Shown piece after piece: positions 8,785 through 16,772 of a DNA stretch of 64,000 nt (positions within the stretch are counted from its first letter, which is position 1; every line of letters starts with the position of its first letter). The notes under the pieces were generated by a model. It searched no databases. It was not told where the DNA came from and saw only the letters and a list, made by a program, of their open reading frames with translations. Both the position numbers and the translations under genes were made by a program. The DNA is from Gillisia sp. CAL575 (GTDB taxonomy: Bacteria > Bacteroidota > Bacteroidia > Flavobacteriales > Flavobacteriaceae), in NCBI RefSeq assembly GCF_000403785.1, contig NZ_APHJ01000021.1, forward strand, positions 186,001 to 250,000, read 5' to 3'.

Positions 8785-8818
8785 TATATTTGAGCCGAAT
8801 AAGATTTATAATCGGCTC
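8785..8818 (+). promoter_or_regulatory. fic promoter overlapped by an operator-like palindrome
   Basis: TATATTTG at 8785-8792 fits the Bacteroidota -7 box TAnnTTTG. Directly after it GAGCCGA (8792-8798) pairs with TCGGCTC (8812-8818), the latter touching the fic ATG. The half site GAGCCGAATAA also occurs upstream at 8747-8757. A protein bound here would cover the transcription start, so repression, perhaps by the winged-helix Fic protein itself, is likely. Confidence 0.62.
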
Positions 8819-9922
8819 ATGAAATATAATTGGCAACAGGCAGATTGGCCACATTTTCGATATTCTACCGAAGAGGTGGAAGAATTGCTTTTCGATTATT
8901 CACAAAGAGCGGGAAAGATTAACGGTATCCTGGAAGGATTGCCGGAAGAGACAAAGAGTGAAGCCATTATAGAATTACTGGTTTCCGAAGCTATTAAAAC
9001 TTCAGAAATCGAAGGAGAATATCTTAGCAGGAAAGATGTGATGTCCTCTATTAAAAGGAATCTTGGTTTAAAAACTGCTGTTATTTCCAAAGATAAAACC
9101 GCAGAAGGTATCGCGGATTTAATGATAGATGCCCAAAATACTTTCAAAAAAGAAATTAATAATGAAAGTCTGCTGAACTGGCATAAGTTGTTAATGAAAG
9201 GGAACACCTCAATTCAGGCCGGGCAATGGCGCGCCCATGAGGAACCAATGCAGGTGATATCGGGAGCTATGGGGAAAGAAAAAATCCATTATGAAGCTCC
9301 TCCTTCCAAAATAGTTTCGAAAGAAATGAACCACTTTATCCAGTGGTTTAACCAAACCGGTCGTGGAGGAGAAAAAGAAATTAAAAAACCGATAATTCGT
9401 GCTGCTCTTGCTCACCTTTATTTTGAAACAATCCATCCTTTTGAAGATGGAAATGGGAGGATTGGAAGGGCCATTTCAGAAAAAGCCTTGTCCCAGTATA
9501 TGGGCAGGCCCATAATATTGAGTCTTTCTAAAGCAATGGAAGGGAAAAAGAAAGATTATTATGTTGCTTTGCAATTGGCCCAAAGATCAAACGAAATCAC
9601 TCCGTGGATCATTTACTTTGTAAAGACCACTATTTCTGCGCAGATAGATGCCGAATCCTTGATTGAATTTAGCCTTAAAAAAGCTAAATTTTTTGACCGA
9701 TATAAAAATCAGTTAAACCTAAGGCAGGAAAAAGCTATTCAACGTATGCTTAAATCTGGCTCAAAAGGTTTTGATGGTGGAATGAATACCAGAAAATATA
9801 TTTCCCTAAATAAAACTTCCAAACCAACTGCCACAAGAGACTTGCAAGATCTTTGCGAAAAAGGTGTTCTTACCCGGGAGGGTGGTGGACGAAGCACCTC
9901 TTACTTTTTGAATTTGATATAA
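8819..9922 (+). CDS. Fic family protein (AMP-transferase-type) with C-terminal winged helix
   Basis: Fic enzymes move AMP or related groups from nucleotides onto target hydroxyls. The core motif HPFEDGNGRIGR is intact at residues 206-217, with catalytic His206. The autoinhibitory motif (S/T)xxxE(G/N) is present near the N-terminus as TSEIEG (61-66), placing it in the class that inhibits itself intramolecularly. The C-terminal 90 residues (RNYISLNKTSKPTATRDLQ-like region near 330-355) look like a winged helix. The protein has full length (367 residues). A palindrome overlies its promoter. It is the first gene inside the island, and no antitoxin gene adjoins it. Confidence 0.9.
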   Translation: MKYNWQQADWPHFRYSTEEVEELLFDYSQRAGKINGILEGLPEETKSEAIIELLVSEAIKTSEIEGEYLSRKDVMSSIKRNLGLKTAVISKDKTAEGIADLMIDAQNTFKKEINNESLLNWHKLLMKGNTSIQAGQWRAHEEPMQVISGAMGKEKIHYEAPPSKIVSKEMNHFIQWFNQTGRGGEKEIKKPIIRAALAHLYFETIHPFEDGNGRIGRAISEKALSQYMGRPIILSLSKAMEGKKKDYYVALQLAQRSNEITPWIIYFVKTTISAQIDAESLIEFSLKKAKFFDRYKNQLNLRQEKAIQRMLKSGSKGFDGGMNTRKYISLNKTSKPTATRDLQDLCEKGVLTREGGGRSTSYFLNLI

Positions 9923-9993
9923 TCAGAATATTTTAAACACCTAAACATTCTGCTTTTCCTTATCTTTAATTAGCTAATAGTAAGAATAGTAGC

Positions 9994-10719
9994 ATGTTTT
10001 TGGAACGCATTGCAATTTTCACACTTCAACTAAAGGAAAAGCTGGAAACTTTTCTCAATTTTCTCATGCGGGAAACAAAAACGCAAATCGTCCCTCTCCT
10101 ATTTCTAGGCTGTTTTCTGTTTTTAACACTGACTTTATATTATGTATGGATATTTTCTGCATTGCTTTGGATCAAAGTTATTTTCAGCATTATTTACTTC
10201 TTATGTTTCTTAATCTGTGTTTCTGTAATTTATTTCCAGCTTAAACGAAAAAGAATCAGAAGGAATTCAAATTCATTTGAAGTTTATTATTTAACTGAAG
10301 ATGAATCGAAGAAATTTGATCATCTAAACCTTGTATCAATTCCTTTGACTGAAGTCCAAGCCTCTAAAATTTTTAAAGCTTTTTCAGAAAAATACTGGAA
10401 CGGAGATTTTCAAGCTTTTCAGTCATTAACTCAGCTAACACCAGTTGCACCAATTAAACGTTTGGTATGGAAAGATTCTTCTCCTAAATTACCCAAACAA
10501 GTTAACCGACAAACCCTGTTGGAATTTCTAAGTCAGCTTTTGACTGGATTTGAAAATTTAGAAAATCAGCAGATGATAGAACTTGCAAATTATTATTTCG
10601 TTCTAAAAAATTCAGATGGAATCGAGAAGACCATATCTACCAAAAACATTTCAGACTGGAAAAAGAACGACGCTTCCTATCTCGATAATATCTCCGATTT
10701 AATCAAGAAGAATCTATAG
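9994..10719 (+). CDS. Hypothetical membrane protein
   Basis: A 241-residue protein with two hydrophobic helices at about residues 31-83, separated by a short turn, then a basic RKRIRR stretch and a soluble C-terminal domain of about 150 residues. The topology suggests a hairpin membrane anchor with a cytoplasmic domain. No family is recognised. It sits alone between fic and the HTH gene. An inverted repeat over its stop codon (10716-10750) probably ends the transcript. Confidence 0.6.
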   Translation: MFLERIAIFTLQLKEKLETFLNFLMRETKTQIVPLLFLGCFLFLTLTLYYVWIFSALLWIKVIFSIIYFLCFLICVSVIYFQLKRKRIRRNSNSFEVYYLTEDESKKFDHLNLVSIPLTEVQASKIFKAFSEKYWNGDFQAFQSLTQLTPVAPIKRLVWKDSSPKLPKQVNRQTLLEFLSQLLTGFENLENQQMIELANYYFVLKNSDGIEKTISTKNISDWKKNDASYLDNISDLIKKNL

Positions 10720-10750
10720 GGTAATTACCACTAGATTACCTCTTACCCTA
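10716..10750 (+). terminator. Inverted repeat over the end of the membrane-protein gene
   Basis: TAGGGTAA near 10717 pairs with TTACCCTA near 10743, with an inner ATTACC repeat in the loop. It is not followed by a long T tract, so it could be a weak terminator or a binding site upstream of the HTH gene. Confidence 0.4.
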
Positions 10751-10832
10751 TTGATTTTTAAGGATTTTGGTTGGTCATTTGTTTCTATAATTAATAGACA
10801 ACAAGACGTGTTGACTTTAAAAAACAGCAATT

Positions 10833-11063
10833 ATGGAACATTTAGAATTTAAAGATCGATTGATTCGCATTGAGCAACTACTTCTAGCAAACAAAGAAGT
10901 ATTAACATTGGAAGAAGCTTGCCAGTATACTGGTATTTCAAGAAGCTATATGTACAAGCTTACTTCTTCTGAAAAAATTCCCTATTGCAAACCTCGAGGG
11001 AAGTTGATTTATTTCGAACGGGAAAAACTTAATTCCTGGCTATTAAATAAATTTAATCCTTAG
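10833..11063 (+). CDS. Small helix-turn-helix (excisionase-like) protein
   Basis: A 76-residue MerR/HTH_17-type DNA-binding protein. The core LTLEEACQYTGISRSYMYKLTSSEKIPYCKPRGKLIYFEREKL-type pattern spans residues 25-70: a helix-turn-helix, then a wing with the typical KPRGKLIYF strand. In Bacteroidota mobile elements such proteins act as excisionases or recombination directionality factors. The next gene starts 1 nt after its stop, so it is co-transcribed with the replication-like and DnaC-like genes. Confidence 0.8.
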   Translation: MEHLEFKDRLIRIEQLLLANKEVLTLEEACQYTGISRSYMYKLTSSEKIPYCKPRGKLIYFEREKLNSWLLNKFNP

Positions 11064-11064
11064 T

Positions 11065-11871
11065 GTGATGACTGGCTACGAATATTCTCGCACTTGGTTT
11101 GATTTTAGTTTCGCAAACACACATAAAATAAAACCCAATCATACCGCTATCTACTTTTTTGCCATAGAGCGCTGCAATCGGTTAGGGTGGAAAGAGGAAT
11201 TTGGATTTCCCACCGATTTAGCAATGGAAGCTTTGGGTATTAAAAATTATAAGTCCTATATCTGTGCGCTTCAAGATCTAGCCGATTGGGGTTTTATAAA
11301 ATGGATTCAGAAAAGCAAAAATCAGTACACTGCAAATATCATTGCTTTGGTAAAAAACAACAAACCAGTTCTAAAAGCATTAGACAAAGCAATGTTCAGC
11401 CATAATCCTAAGCAAGTCCATAGCTCTAGCCAAGGCATTGCTAGTATAGATAAACAAGAAAACTATAAAACTATAAACCTTAAAACTTTAGAAAAAAAGC
11501 TATTAATAGAAATTAAGGATTTCGAAGTTGACATAGATCAAAAACTTTCATTTAACTGGGCGATTAAGTTTCAGGAGCTTTTCCTGAACAATTTAAAATT
11601 AAAAGGCGCTCCCTTAAAAAAAATAAAAGAAGTGAACTTTGAGGATTTCGTTGAACCTATTCGAGAAATGCTAGAAAATGATGGGATTACTGAAACACAT
11701 TTACAATTGGCATATGAACAGCTTCAAACGGATGAATTTTGGAAAGGGATTATTCTAAATACTAATAAACTTCGGGAAAAAATAAGTCAGCTTATCGCCC
11801 AAGGTAAAAAAGCAGTCGAAATTAAAGATATGGACATGAGAGTTCAAAATAAAATTAAAAGCTATGATTAG
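11065..11871 (+). CDS. Replication-initiation-like wHTH protein
   Basis: A 268-residue protein; start is GTG at 11065 or the adjacent ATG at 11068. The first 100 residues (FSFANTHKIKPNHTAIYFFAIERCNRLGWKE, then LALQDLADWGFIKWIQKSKNQ-type text) resemble the winged-helix start of phage and element replisome-organiser proteins. The rest is helical and charged. It overlaps the following DnaC-like ATPase by 8 nt, the usual pairing of an origin-binding protein with a helicase loader. No origin was identified, so the role is inferred from position and fold resemblance. Confidence 0.6.
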   Translation: MMTGYEYSRTWFDFSFANTHKIKPNHTAIYFFAIERCNRLGWKEEFGFPTDLAMEALGIKNYKSYICALQDLADWGFIKWIQKSKNQYTANIIALVKNNKPVLKALDKAMFSHNPKQVHSSSQGIASIDKQENYKTINLKTLEKKLLIEIKDFEVDIDQKLSFNWAIKFQELFLNNLKLKGAPLKKIKEVNFEDFVEPIREMLENDGITETHLQLAYEQLQTDEFWKGIILNTNKLREKISQLIAQGKKAVEIKDMDMRVQNKIKSYD

Positions 11872-12529
11872 TACAAATTCAAAAATCGTATTATCTAGCA
11901 CCTCACCCGAGGTAGAGTCTGTTAGCAATATACAGCCGTTGATCACCAAACAACTTTTTTGGAAGTTATTCCGCTTGCAGGCACCTCATTTCATAATAAA
12001 ACCTGAAAACAAAGAAATAATTTACAGCATTTTCAGGTATTTTTTACAACTTCCGAATTTTAATGAATACGGAGTTATTAAGAATAAGGCAGATCTGGAA
12101 AAAGGCTTATTGGTATACGGGGATTACGGAGTTGGAAAATCCACACTCCTTAACGCCATTCATGAAGTGGGAAGAACAATCGTTTCTAAAACCCAAAATA
12201 CCCAATTATGGTTTCCGCGCATATCAACTGTACACATGCTTAGTCAGTATTACGAATCTCAAAAAAATCTAGGCAGCAACTTTAAATTGGAAAATTATTA
12301 TCAAGGAAAATTATATCTGGACGATTTGGGTAAAGAAGATAAGGCTTACAACAGAGAAGAACTCATTGGAAAATTACTCTTTGAAAGACATCACAGAAAA
12401 TTTAAAACTTTTGTAACTACTAATGACAACCCATCGGCAATAACTGCTAGGTATGGTAATCATATTGGAGACCGATTGCCAGAAATGTTCAATATCATTA
12501 AATGGGAAGGAAAAAGCTGGAGAGAATAA
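11864..12529 (+). CDS. DnaC/IstB-like AAA+ ATPase (putative helicase loader)
   Basis: A 221-residue AAA+ protein. Walker A is GDYGVGKST (86-94), Walker B is LYLDDLG (150-156), sensor 1 is FVTTND near residue 180, and an arginine-finger-like HIGDRLPEMFN lies near the C-terminus. The layout matches DnaC-type loaders that place DnaB helicase on an origin. It overlaps the preceding replication-like gene by 8 nt. This supports some autonomous replication or replicative transfer step for the island. IstB was considered, but no IS transposase is nearby. Confidence 0.8.
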   Translation: MISTNSKIVLSSTSPEVESVSNIQPLITKQLFWKLFRLQAPHFIIKPENKEIIYSIFRYFLQLPNFNEYGVIKNKADLEKGLLVYGDYGVGKSTLLNAIHEVGRTIVSKTQNTQLWFPRISTVHMLSQYYESQKNLGSNFKLENYYQGKLYLDDLGKEDKAYNREELIGKLLFERHHRKFKTFVTTNDNPSAITARYGNHIGDRLPEMFNIIKWEGKSWRE

Positions 12530-13115
12530 AGATCGATTCGTTTTATAAGTCCTCACCACATTTTTCACAATGTTTAAAAATAAAATCTTTGAAAAAAGAG
12601 GTTCGTCTGTAAAAATATTGAACACCAACCAAAACTGCAAATTAAAAGCAGATTTATAAATTAGAGAATTTCGAACTTTAAATCTATCCTCAAAATGTTT
12701 TGGTTGAAGTTCGCTGGCGTAATTCTGAAATATTTTATTAGATAATTATGAGCCAGTTGACTTTAAAAATTATTGGAAATAACATTGATTAAAGAGTCAA
12801 TTTATGTTTCAAATTTTCAAAAAACACTCTAAAAAAAGTCATTATTTAAATTGATTTATAAGATAAATTAAAGATAATAATCTCAAGAAAAGTACTCTTT
12901 TGATGAGCTGAAAGCGAAGGAAAATGAGTAGCAAGAGGATAACACGCTGCGCGATGTTAGGTTATTCTCATTTTCTCATAAATAATTGATTATTAGCATT
13001 TTATAAATTAATTCGAAAGTTTATAAAATTATTTCAAAATAGAATTTACCGCAATTGGTTGGCAAGCCTTATAAACAGTACAACTAATTATCCTAATCTT
13101 TAAAAAATAAGAACC
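12530..13115. other. Gene-free stretch before the mobilization gene
   Basis: Very AT-rich, with no convincing open frame. The main structure is a long imperfect hairpin at 12920-12975, listed separately. The strand is otherwise unremarkable. Confidence 0.5.
12920..12975. other. Long imperfect hairpin, candidate oriT
   Basis: Outer arms GAAAATGAG (12920-12928) and CTCATTTTC (12967-12975) enclose ATAAC/GTTAT and AACA/TGTT arms and a GC-rich tip near CGCTGCGCG. It is 140 nt upstream of a mobilization accessory gene, where transfer origins of Bacteroidota mobilizable elements are found. A nick site cannot be named from sequence alone. Confidence 0.4.
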
Positions 13116-13478
13116 ATGAGTAAGAATTTCTCCCGAATTAACTTTCATTCTGAAACGGTAGATCGATTTAAAAAATACGCAATAGAAAATGAGGTGAATT
13201 ATACTGAAACCTTAGAAGCAATGTTGGACTTTTTTGAGAAGAATTATATCTCTCCTTTTAAACCATTCCCTCTTACGAACTACAGATTACTACATATATT
13301 TAATAAAAGAATGGATGCCCTAGAAAGTCTATTACGTCAAATGGAAAAAGATACTTTAGAGCCTACACTCAAAATTCTGCTTGATATTATAAAATTAGCA
13401 GACCCTAAAAATAGGACGCGACATCTTGAAAAGAAGGCCTATGAAGAGGATGATACGCATCCCGATTTTTATAAATAA
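13116..13478 (+). CDS. BfmA/BtgA-like mobilization accessory protein
   Basis: A 120-residue protein with an N-terminal ribbon-helix-helix pattern (FSRINFHSETVDRFKKYAIE with NYTETLEAMLDFFEK, residues 4-43) and a C-terminal helix likely to coil (70-100). This matches the small DNA-binding partner of relaxases in Bacteroides mobilizable elements. In that family the protein binds oriT and assists the relaxase. No relaxase gene follows; the next gene is a hydrolase cargo gene after a 97-nt repeat. Thus the island either lost its relaxase or relies on one supplied in trans. Confidence 0.68.
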   Translation: MSKNFSRINFHSETVDRFKKYAIENEVNYTETLEAMLDFFEKNYISPFKPFPLTNYRLLHIFNKRMDALESLLRQMEKDTLEPTLKILLDIIKLADPKNRTRHLEKKAYEEDDTHPDFYK

Positions 13479-13838
13479 GATAAAGATTTTAAAAATGTAG
13501 TTTCAGTTCAAATAAGAACAATACAAATCAAAACTAGCAATGCGCCCTATGCTGTTTTTATTTAAGGCTTATCTTCCCGAACGCTATAAAAACAGCACAG
13601 GAACCACGCGCAGGTTAGTTCTGGTAGATTTGTGGGTTGTATAAGAAAAATATAATTCGGATTCTTGATTAATTTGTGATCTTTCAATAATTACTACTGC
13701 TCATATAACAGTTTTGAAATATGAATATTCAAAAAAAACTTAATTATTCATGCTATCTTAAGTGTTTAAATTTCAAAATCAAGGTGTAAATTCAGCAATA
13801 ATTAATCATATCTTGTTGATCAATAAATCGTTACCAAC
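13479..13838. other. Gene-free stretch with first 97-nt hairpin repeat
   Basis: Holds repeat copy 1 (13540-13636) and then AT-rich sequence leading to the dienelactone hydrolase gene. No open frame or RNA gene of known type is recognised. Confidence 0.5.
13540..13636. repeat. 97-nt hairpin repeat, copy 1
   Basis: Shares roughly 90% identity with 14987-15083. An inner stem of GCTGTTTTTAT (13551-13561) with ATAAAAACAGC (13586-13596) is enclosed by GCGC (13542-13545 with 13608-13611) and, just outside, AACTA/TAGTT (13532-13536 with 13616-13620). Differences between the copies fall mostly outside the inner stem. Confidence 0.75.
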
Positions 13839-14726
13839 ATGAAAAACCTTAAGAAAGAAGACATCAATCAAGAAGTATTTGACCTATATGATGATTATGC
13901 CCATAATAAACTAAATAGACGCCAGTTTGTTGAGAAACTCTCATTGTACGCTATTGGCGGTCTAACAGTAGGATCTCTTTTGAGTTTTATGTCACCGGAT
14001 TATATAACTACATTGTTGGTTAGTAAAGACGATCCACGACTGGATTCTGGATATATTCAGTATGATTCTCCCAAGGGTGGCGGAAGTATAAAAGCGCTGT
14101 TATCCACTCCAAAAGAAATGTCAGGAAAATTACCTGGAGTAATTGTCGTGCATGAGAACCGAGGATTGAATCCTTATATTGAAGATGTGGGCAGACAAAC
14201 AGCATTGGAAAGTTTTATTAGTATTGCACCCGATGCACTATCCCCGCTTGGCGGATATCCGGGAAACGATGATGCCGGGAGAGAATTGCAAAAACAACGC
14301 GATCGCAACGATATGCTTGAAGATTTTATAGCTGCTTTTGAATATCTGAAAAACCACAAGGATTGCAACGGTAACATAGGTGTAGTTGGTTTTTGTTTTG
14401 GTGGATGGATATCAAACATGATGGCGGTGCGAGTGCCTGAATTAAAAGCGGCAGTGCCATTTTATGGCGGACAGCCTACATCCGAAGAAACCGCAAAAAT
14501 TAAAGCTCCACTATTAATACAGTATGCCGAACTTGACACTCGGGTTAATGATGGATGGCCCGATTACGAAAAGGCACTTAAATTGAATAACGTTGATTAT
14601 ACTGTTCATTTTTATGAAGGAGTAAACCACGGATTTCATAACACAACCACCCCACGATATGATGAAGCTGCTGCGGAACTTGCTTGGCAACGTACTGTGG
14701 CATTTTTTAAGGAGCGACTGGTTTGA
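13839..14726 (+). CDS. Dienelactone hydrolase family protein with Tat-type signal
   Basis: Alpha/beta hydrolase of 295 residues, similar in layout to YghX-like proteins. The N-terminus carries a twin-arginine NRRQFVEKLSL (Arg27-28) and a hydrophobic stretch to about residue 50, so it is probably exported by the Tat route. The catalytic triad is visible as Cys186 in GFCFGGW, Asp233 (or Asp238) in ELDTRVND, and His264 in NHGF. The substrate is unknown; relatives hydrolyse lactones and esters. It sits between two copies of the 97-nt repeat and looks like a cargo insert next to the mobilization gene. Confidence 0.87.
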   Translation: MKNLKKEDINQEVFDLYDDYAHNKLNRRQFVEKLSLYAIGGLTVGSLLSFMSPDYITTLLVSKDDPRLDSGYIQYDSPKGGGSIKALLSTPKEMSGKLPGVIVVHENRGLNPYIEDVGRQTALESFISIAPDALSPLGGYPGNDDAGRELQKQRDRNDMLEDFIAAFEYLKNHKDCNGNIGVVGFCFGGWISNMMAVRVPELKAAVPFYGGQPTSEETAKIKAPLLIQYAELDTRVNDGWPDYEKALKLNNVDYTVHFYEGVNHGFHNTTTPRYDEAAAELAWQRTVAFFKERLV

Positions 14727-14801
14727 TTGTTTTGATTTAAATACTGATAAACGCTTTCAAAAATTATTTGAAAAGAAAACAATTTAATTTAATTTTAATG
14801 G

Positions 14802-14816
14802 CGACATATATTGTCG
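14802..14816. promoter_or_regulatory. Palindrome CGACA-N5-TGTCG, copy 1
   Basis: CGACATATATTGTCG matches CGACATATTTTGTCG at 20048-20062 except at the centre. Each copy lies upstream of a copy of the same small-esterase gene start, so it is a probable shared operator. Confidence 0.6.
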
Positions 14817-14878
14817 TTATCATTGTTTTAATTTTTCTTCCATATAACTTTAAAACATCTCTTTTTTAATAAGAAACT

Positions 14879-14927
14879 ATGAACATACTCTACCTATATG
14901 GTCTCAAAAGCAAATTAAAAGCTGATT
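14879..14927 (+). pseudogene. Truncated copy of YqiA-like esterase gene
   Basis: Reads MNILYLYGLKSKLKAD then a stop. The intact gene at 20329 begins MNILYLHGLKSKLKAE. The DNA match covers about 45 nt, beginning with the same AACTATGAACATACT, and the upstream palindrome is also shared. The rest of the gene is gone, and a 97-nt repeat follows 60 nt later. This is a duplication or insertion remnant. Confidence 0.78.
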
Positions 14928-14986
14928 AGAATAAGATACAGTATCTTTTTAATAAAGTTAAACTTCAATTTCAACTAATAGCATAT

Positions 14987-15083
14987 ATGCGCCCTCTGCT
15001 GTTTTTACTTAACGCTTATCTTCCCGAACGCTATAAAAACAGCACAGGAACCACGCGCAGATTAGTTATGGTAGATTTGGGGG
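14987..15083. repeat. 97-nt hairpin repeat, copy 2
   Basis: Second copy of the repeat at 13540-13636, in the same orientation. The inner stem GCTGTTTTTA/TAAAAACAGC and the GCGC and AACTAAT/ATTAGTT outer pairs are kept, the last extended by paired changes compared with copy 1. Confidence 0.75.
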
Positions 15084-15265
15084 CAAGTCAGAGTTGATAT
15101 ATTTATTAAAATCCGTCTACTTCCTCAGCTATAAAATAGAAATCTTTAATTATCGTTCAATCACGAGCTTTAACTAAGGTTTTAAGTAAATTTGAGATCA
15201 CGAAGGATTTTTAGTAGAGAATGTATATATTATAAATAATTTTTTAATGCTTTAAATTTTGATGT

Positions 15266-15871
15266 TTGATACAACAGCAAGACAATTATTATATTCTATT
15301 TAAAAATTGGAGTTTGGATCCAAACCAATGGTCTATGCTCATGGATGGCACCGCGGTAATATTGACTCTACTAGGATTTATAATCGCCTTCTGGCTTTAT
15401 CAAGTACAAAGAAAAGACAAGGCTACAGATGCTCAGAGGTTTTTTAAAGCTTCGCTTCCGGGATTAAGATCTTCCATACAATATGCAATCGCAGACCTTA
15501 GGGAATTTAAAGAATCATTAGATCTGGATAAAGTGGTAGACCCGGTATTATCTGTTTCCCTCAATGATAAGTTTCTTGAAAAAGTAAACTTGGTAGCACT
15601 TAATCGCTATTATGCAAAAAATGATAAATCCAGCCTGAAGCATTTTAATCGCCTACTGGTAGATTCAAATTTTTTTGGTGATTATAGGGATTATATTACC
15701 AATCAGATAAAGTATTTTAGAACCGTATACCTGGAAAGAGAAGAGACCAGATCCAGTAATATGCTTAGAATGAAGGAAAAAATCAGAATAGTTTTAGACA
15801 AAGACATTTCCAGATTTGAAGAAATTCTTGCTAATATTGATTTACTACTTCTCGAAAATCCTGGGAAATAG
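15266..15871 (+). CDS. Hypothetical single-pass membrane protein
   Basis: A 201-residue protein with one hydrophobic helix at about residues 27-46 followed by a charged, helical C-terminal domain of 150 residues. The start is TTG at 15266; a later Met24 (15335) is an alternative that would place the helix at the very N-terminus. No family is recognised. It stands upstream of the LytTR system with a 130-nt gap, so a shared role is unproven. Confidence 0.55.
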   Translation: MIQQQDNYYILFKNWSLDPNQWSMLMDGTAVILTLLGFIIAFWLYQVQRKDKATDAQRFFKASLPGLRSSIQYAIADLREFKESLDLDKVVDPVLSVSLNDKFLEKVNLVALNRYYAKNDKSSLKHFNRLLVDSNFFGDYRDYITNQIKYFRTVYLEREETRSSNMLRMKEKIRIVLDKDISRFEEILANIDLLLLENPGK

Positions 15872-15999
15872 TGCTAGTTGAGCCTCGCTATTTTTTTACT
15901 GAAAATTTAAAGTGTCATACATTAAATTCAGAGAATGGATAAACAGAAAAAGCTGTGTTTTCCTTTCGAATGCAATGCAATGTACTTAACAACTTAGCA

Positions 16000-16007
16000 T
16001 ATATTTG
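16000..16007 (+). promoter_or_regulatory. -7 box for a short-leader transcript of the response regulator
   Basis: TATATTTG fits TAnnTTTG exactly. The true gene start is the ATG at 16020, only 12 nt downstream, so the mRNA would have almost no leader. No good -33 element is seen. Confidence 0.5.
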
Positions 16008-16019
16008 TACTTTTACTTT

Positions 16020-16772
16020 ATGATTAAAGCGGTAATAATTGACGATGAAATAAATGCACAAGATTTATTGGAGAAAACCCTAAACAGGTATTTTCCAAAT
16101 AAATTTAATATTGTGGAAAAATGCGATTCAGTAGATTTAGGGGTGCGTGCAATTAAGGAATACGAACCTGAGTTGGTGTTTCTTGATATTCAAATGCCTG
16201 AAGAAAATGGCTTTGAGCTGTTTAAATATTTCGAGCTTATAAAATTTGAAGTCATCTTTACCACTGCATATAATCAATTTGCTATTAAAGCAATTAAGCG
16301 CAGTGCTTTAGACTACTTGTTGAAGCCCATTAATCATCTGGATCTAGCTGAAGCCATCAAAAGATTTGAAAACAGAAATAAAGGGAATTTCGCTCATAAA
16401 AAATTATCTTTATTACTCGAAAATCTGAATGTAAACGACCAAAACGTTAGTAAAATAGCCTTTCCAACCATTGAAGGCTTTGAATTAATTCATTCAAATC
16501 AAATATTATACTGCAAGGCAGAAAGCAACTATTGTTGTATTAAAAAAATTGAAGGCATTTCTAAAACGGTTACAAAAACATTAAAATATGTAGAAGAAAT
16601 ACTTCCAGCCACGTCCTTTATAAGAATTCATAAAACCTACGTTATTAATTTAAATTATATAGTTAGGTACAACAAGATTAATAAGGAAGTTGAATTAACT
16701 AATGGAGAGAAGCTTCCTGTTTCTTTTCGAAAAGAAGAAGAATTTATAAATGCCATCTTACAAAACAATTAA
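16020..16772 (+). CDS. LytTR-family response regulator
   Basis: Cytoplasmic regulator of a two-component pair. The receiver domain (about 1-120) has the acidic pair Asp8/Asp9 and the phospho-acceptor Asp56 in FLDIQMPEENG. The C-terminal LytTR DNA-binding domain (about 150-250) has IYCKAESNYCCIKK-type text and SFIRIHKTYVINLNYI. I start it at the ATG at 16020 because an upstream TTG in frame would lie inside the -7 promoter box. Its end overlaps the sensor gene by 23 nt, so the two are translated together. Confidence 0.93.
   Translation: MIKAVIIDDEINAQDLLEKTLNRYFPNKFNIVEKCDSVDLGVRAIKEYEPELVFLDIQMPEENGFELFKYFELIKFEVIFTTAYNQFAIKAIKRSALDYLLKPINHLDLAEAIKRFENRNKGNFAHKKLSLLLENLNVNDQNVSKIAFPTIEGFELIHSNQILYCKAESNYCCIKKIEGISKTVTKTLKYVEEILPATSFIRIHKTYVINLNYIVRYNKINKEVELTNGEKLPVSFRKEEEFINAILQNN

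Larger units (their letters stand above)
14727..15265. other. Gene-free stretch with palindrome, gene fragment and second repeat
   Basis: Contains in order a CGACA palindrome (14802-14816), a decayed copy of the esterase gene start (14879-14927) and copy 2 of the 97-nt repeat (14987-15083). The last 180 nt before the next gene hold nothing recognised. Confidence 0.6.

Noticed and set aside
11864-12529. IstB of an insertion sequence
   Set aside because: The ATPase fits, but there is no IstA transposase or terminal inverted repeats; a replication-type partner precedes it.
13532-15083. Integron attC sites as explanation of the 97-nt repeats
   Set aside because: The nested hairpin looks similar, but the core RYYYAAC/GTTRRRY boxes are missing and no integron integrase is seen.
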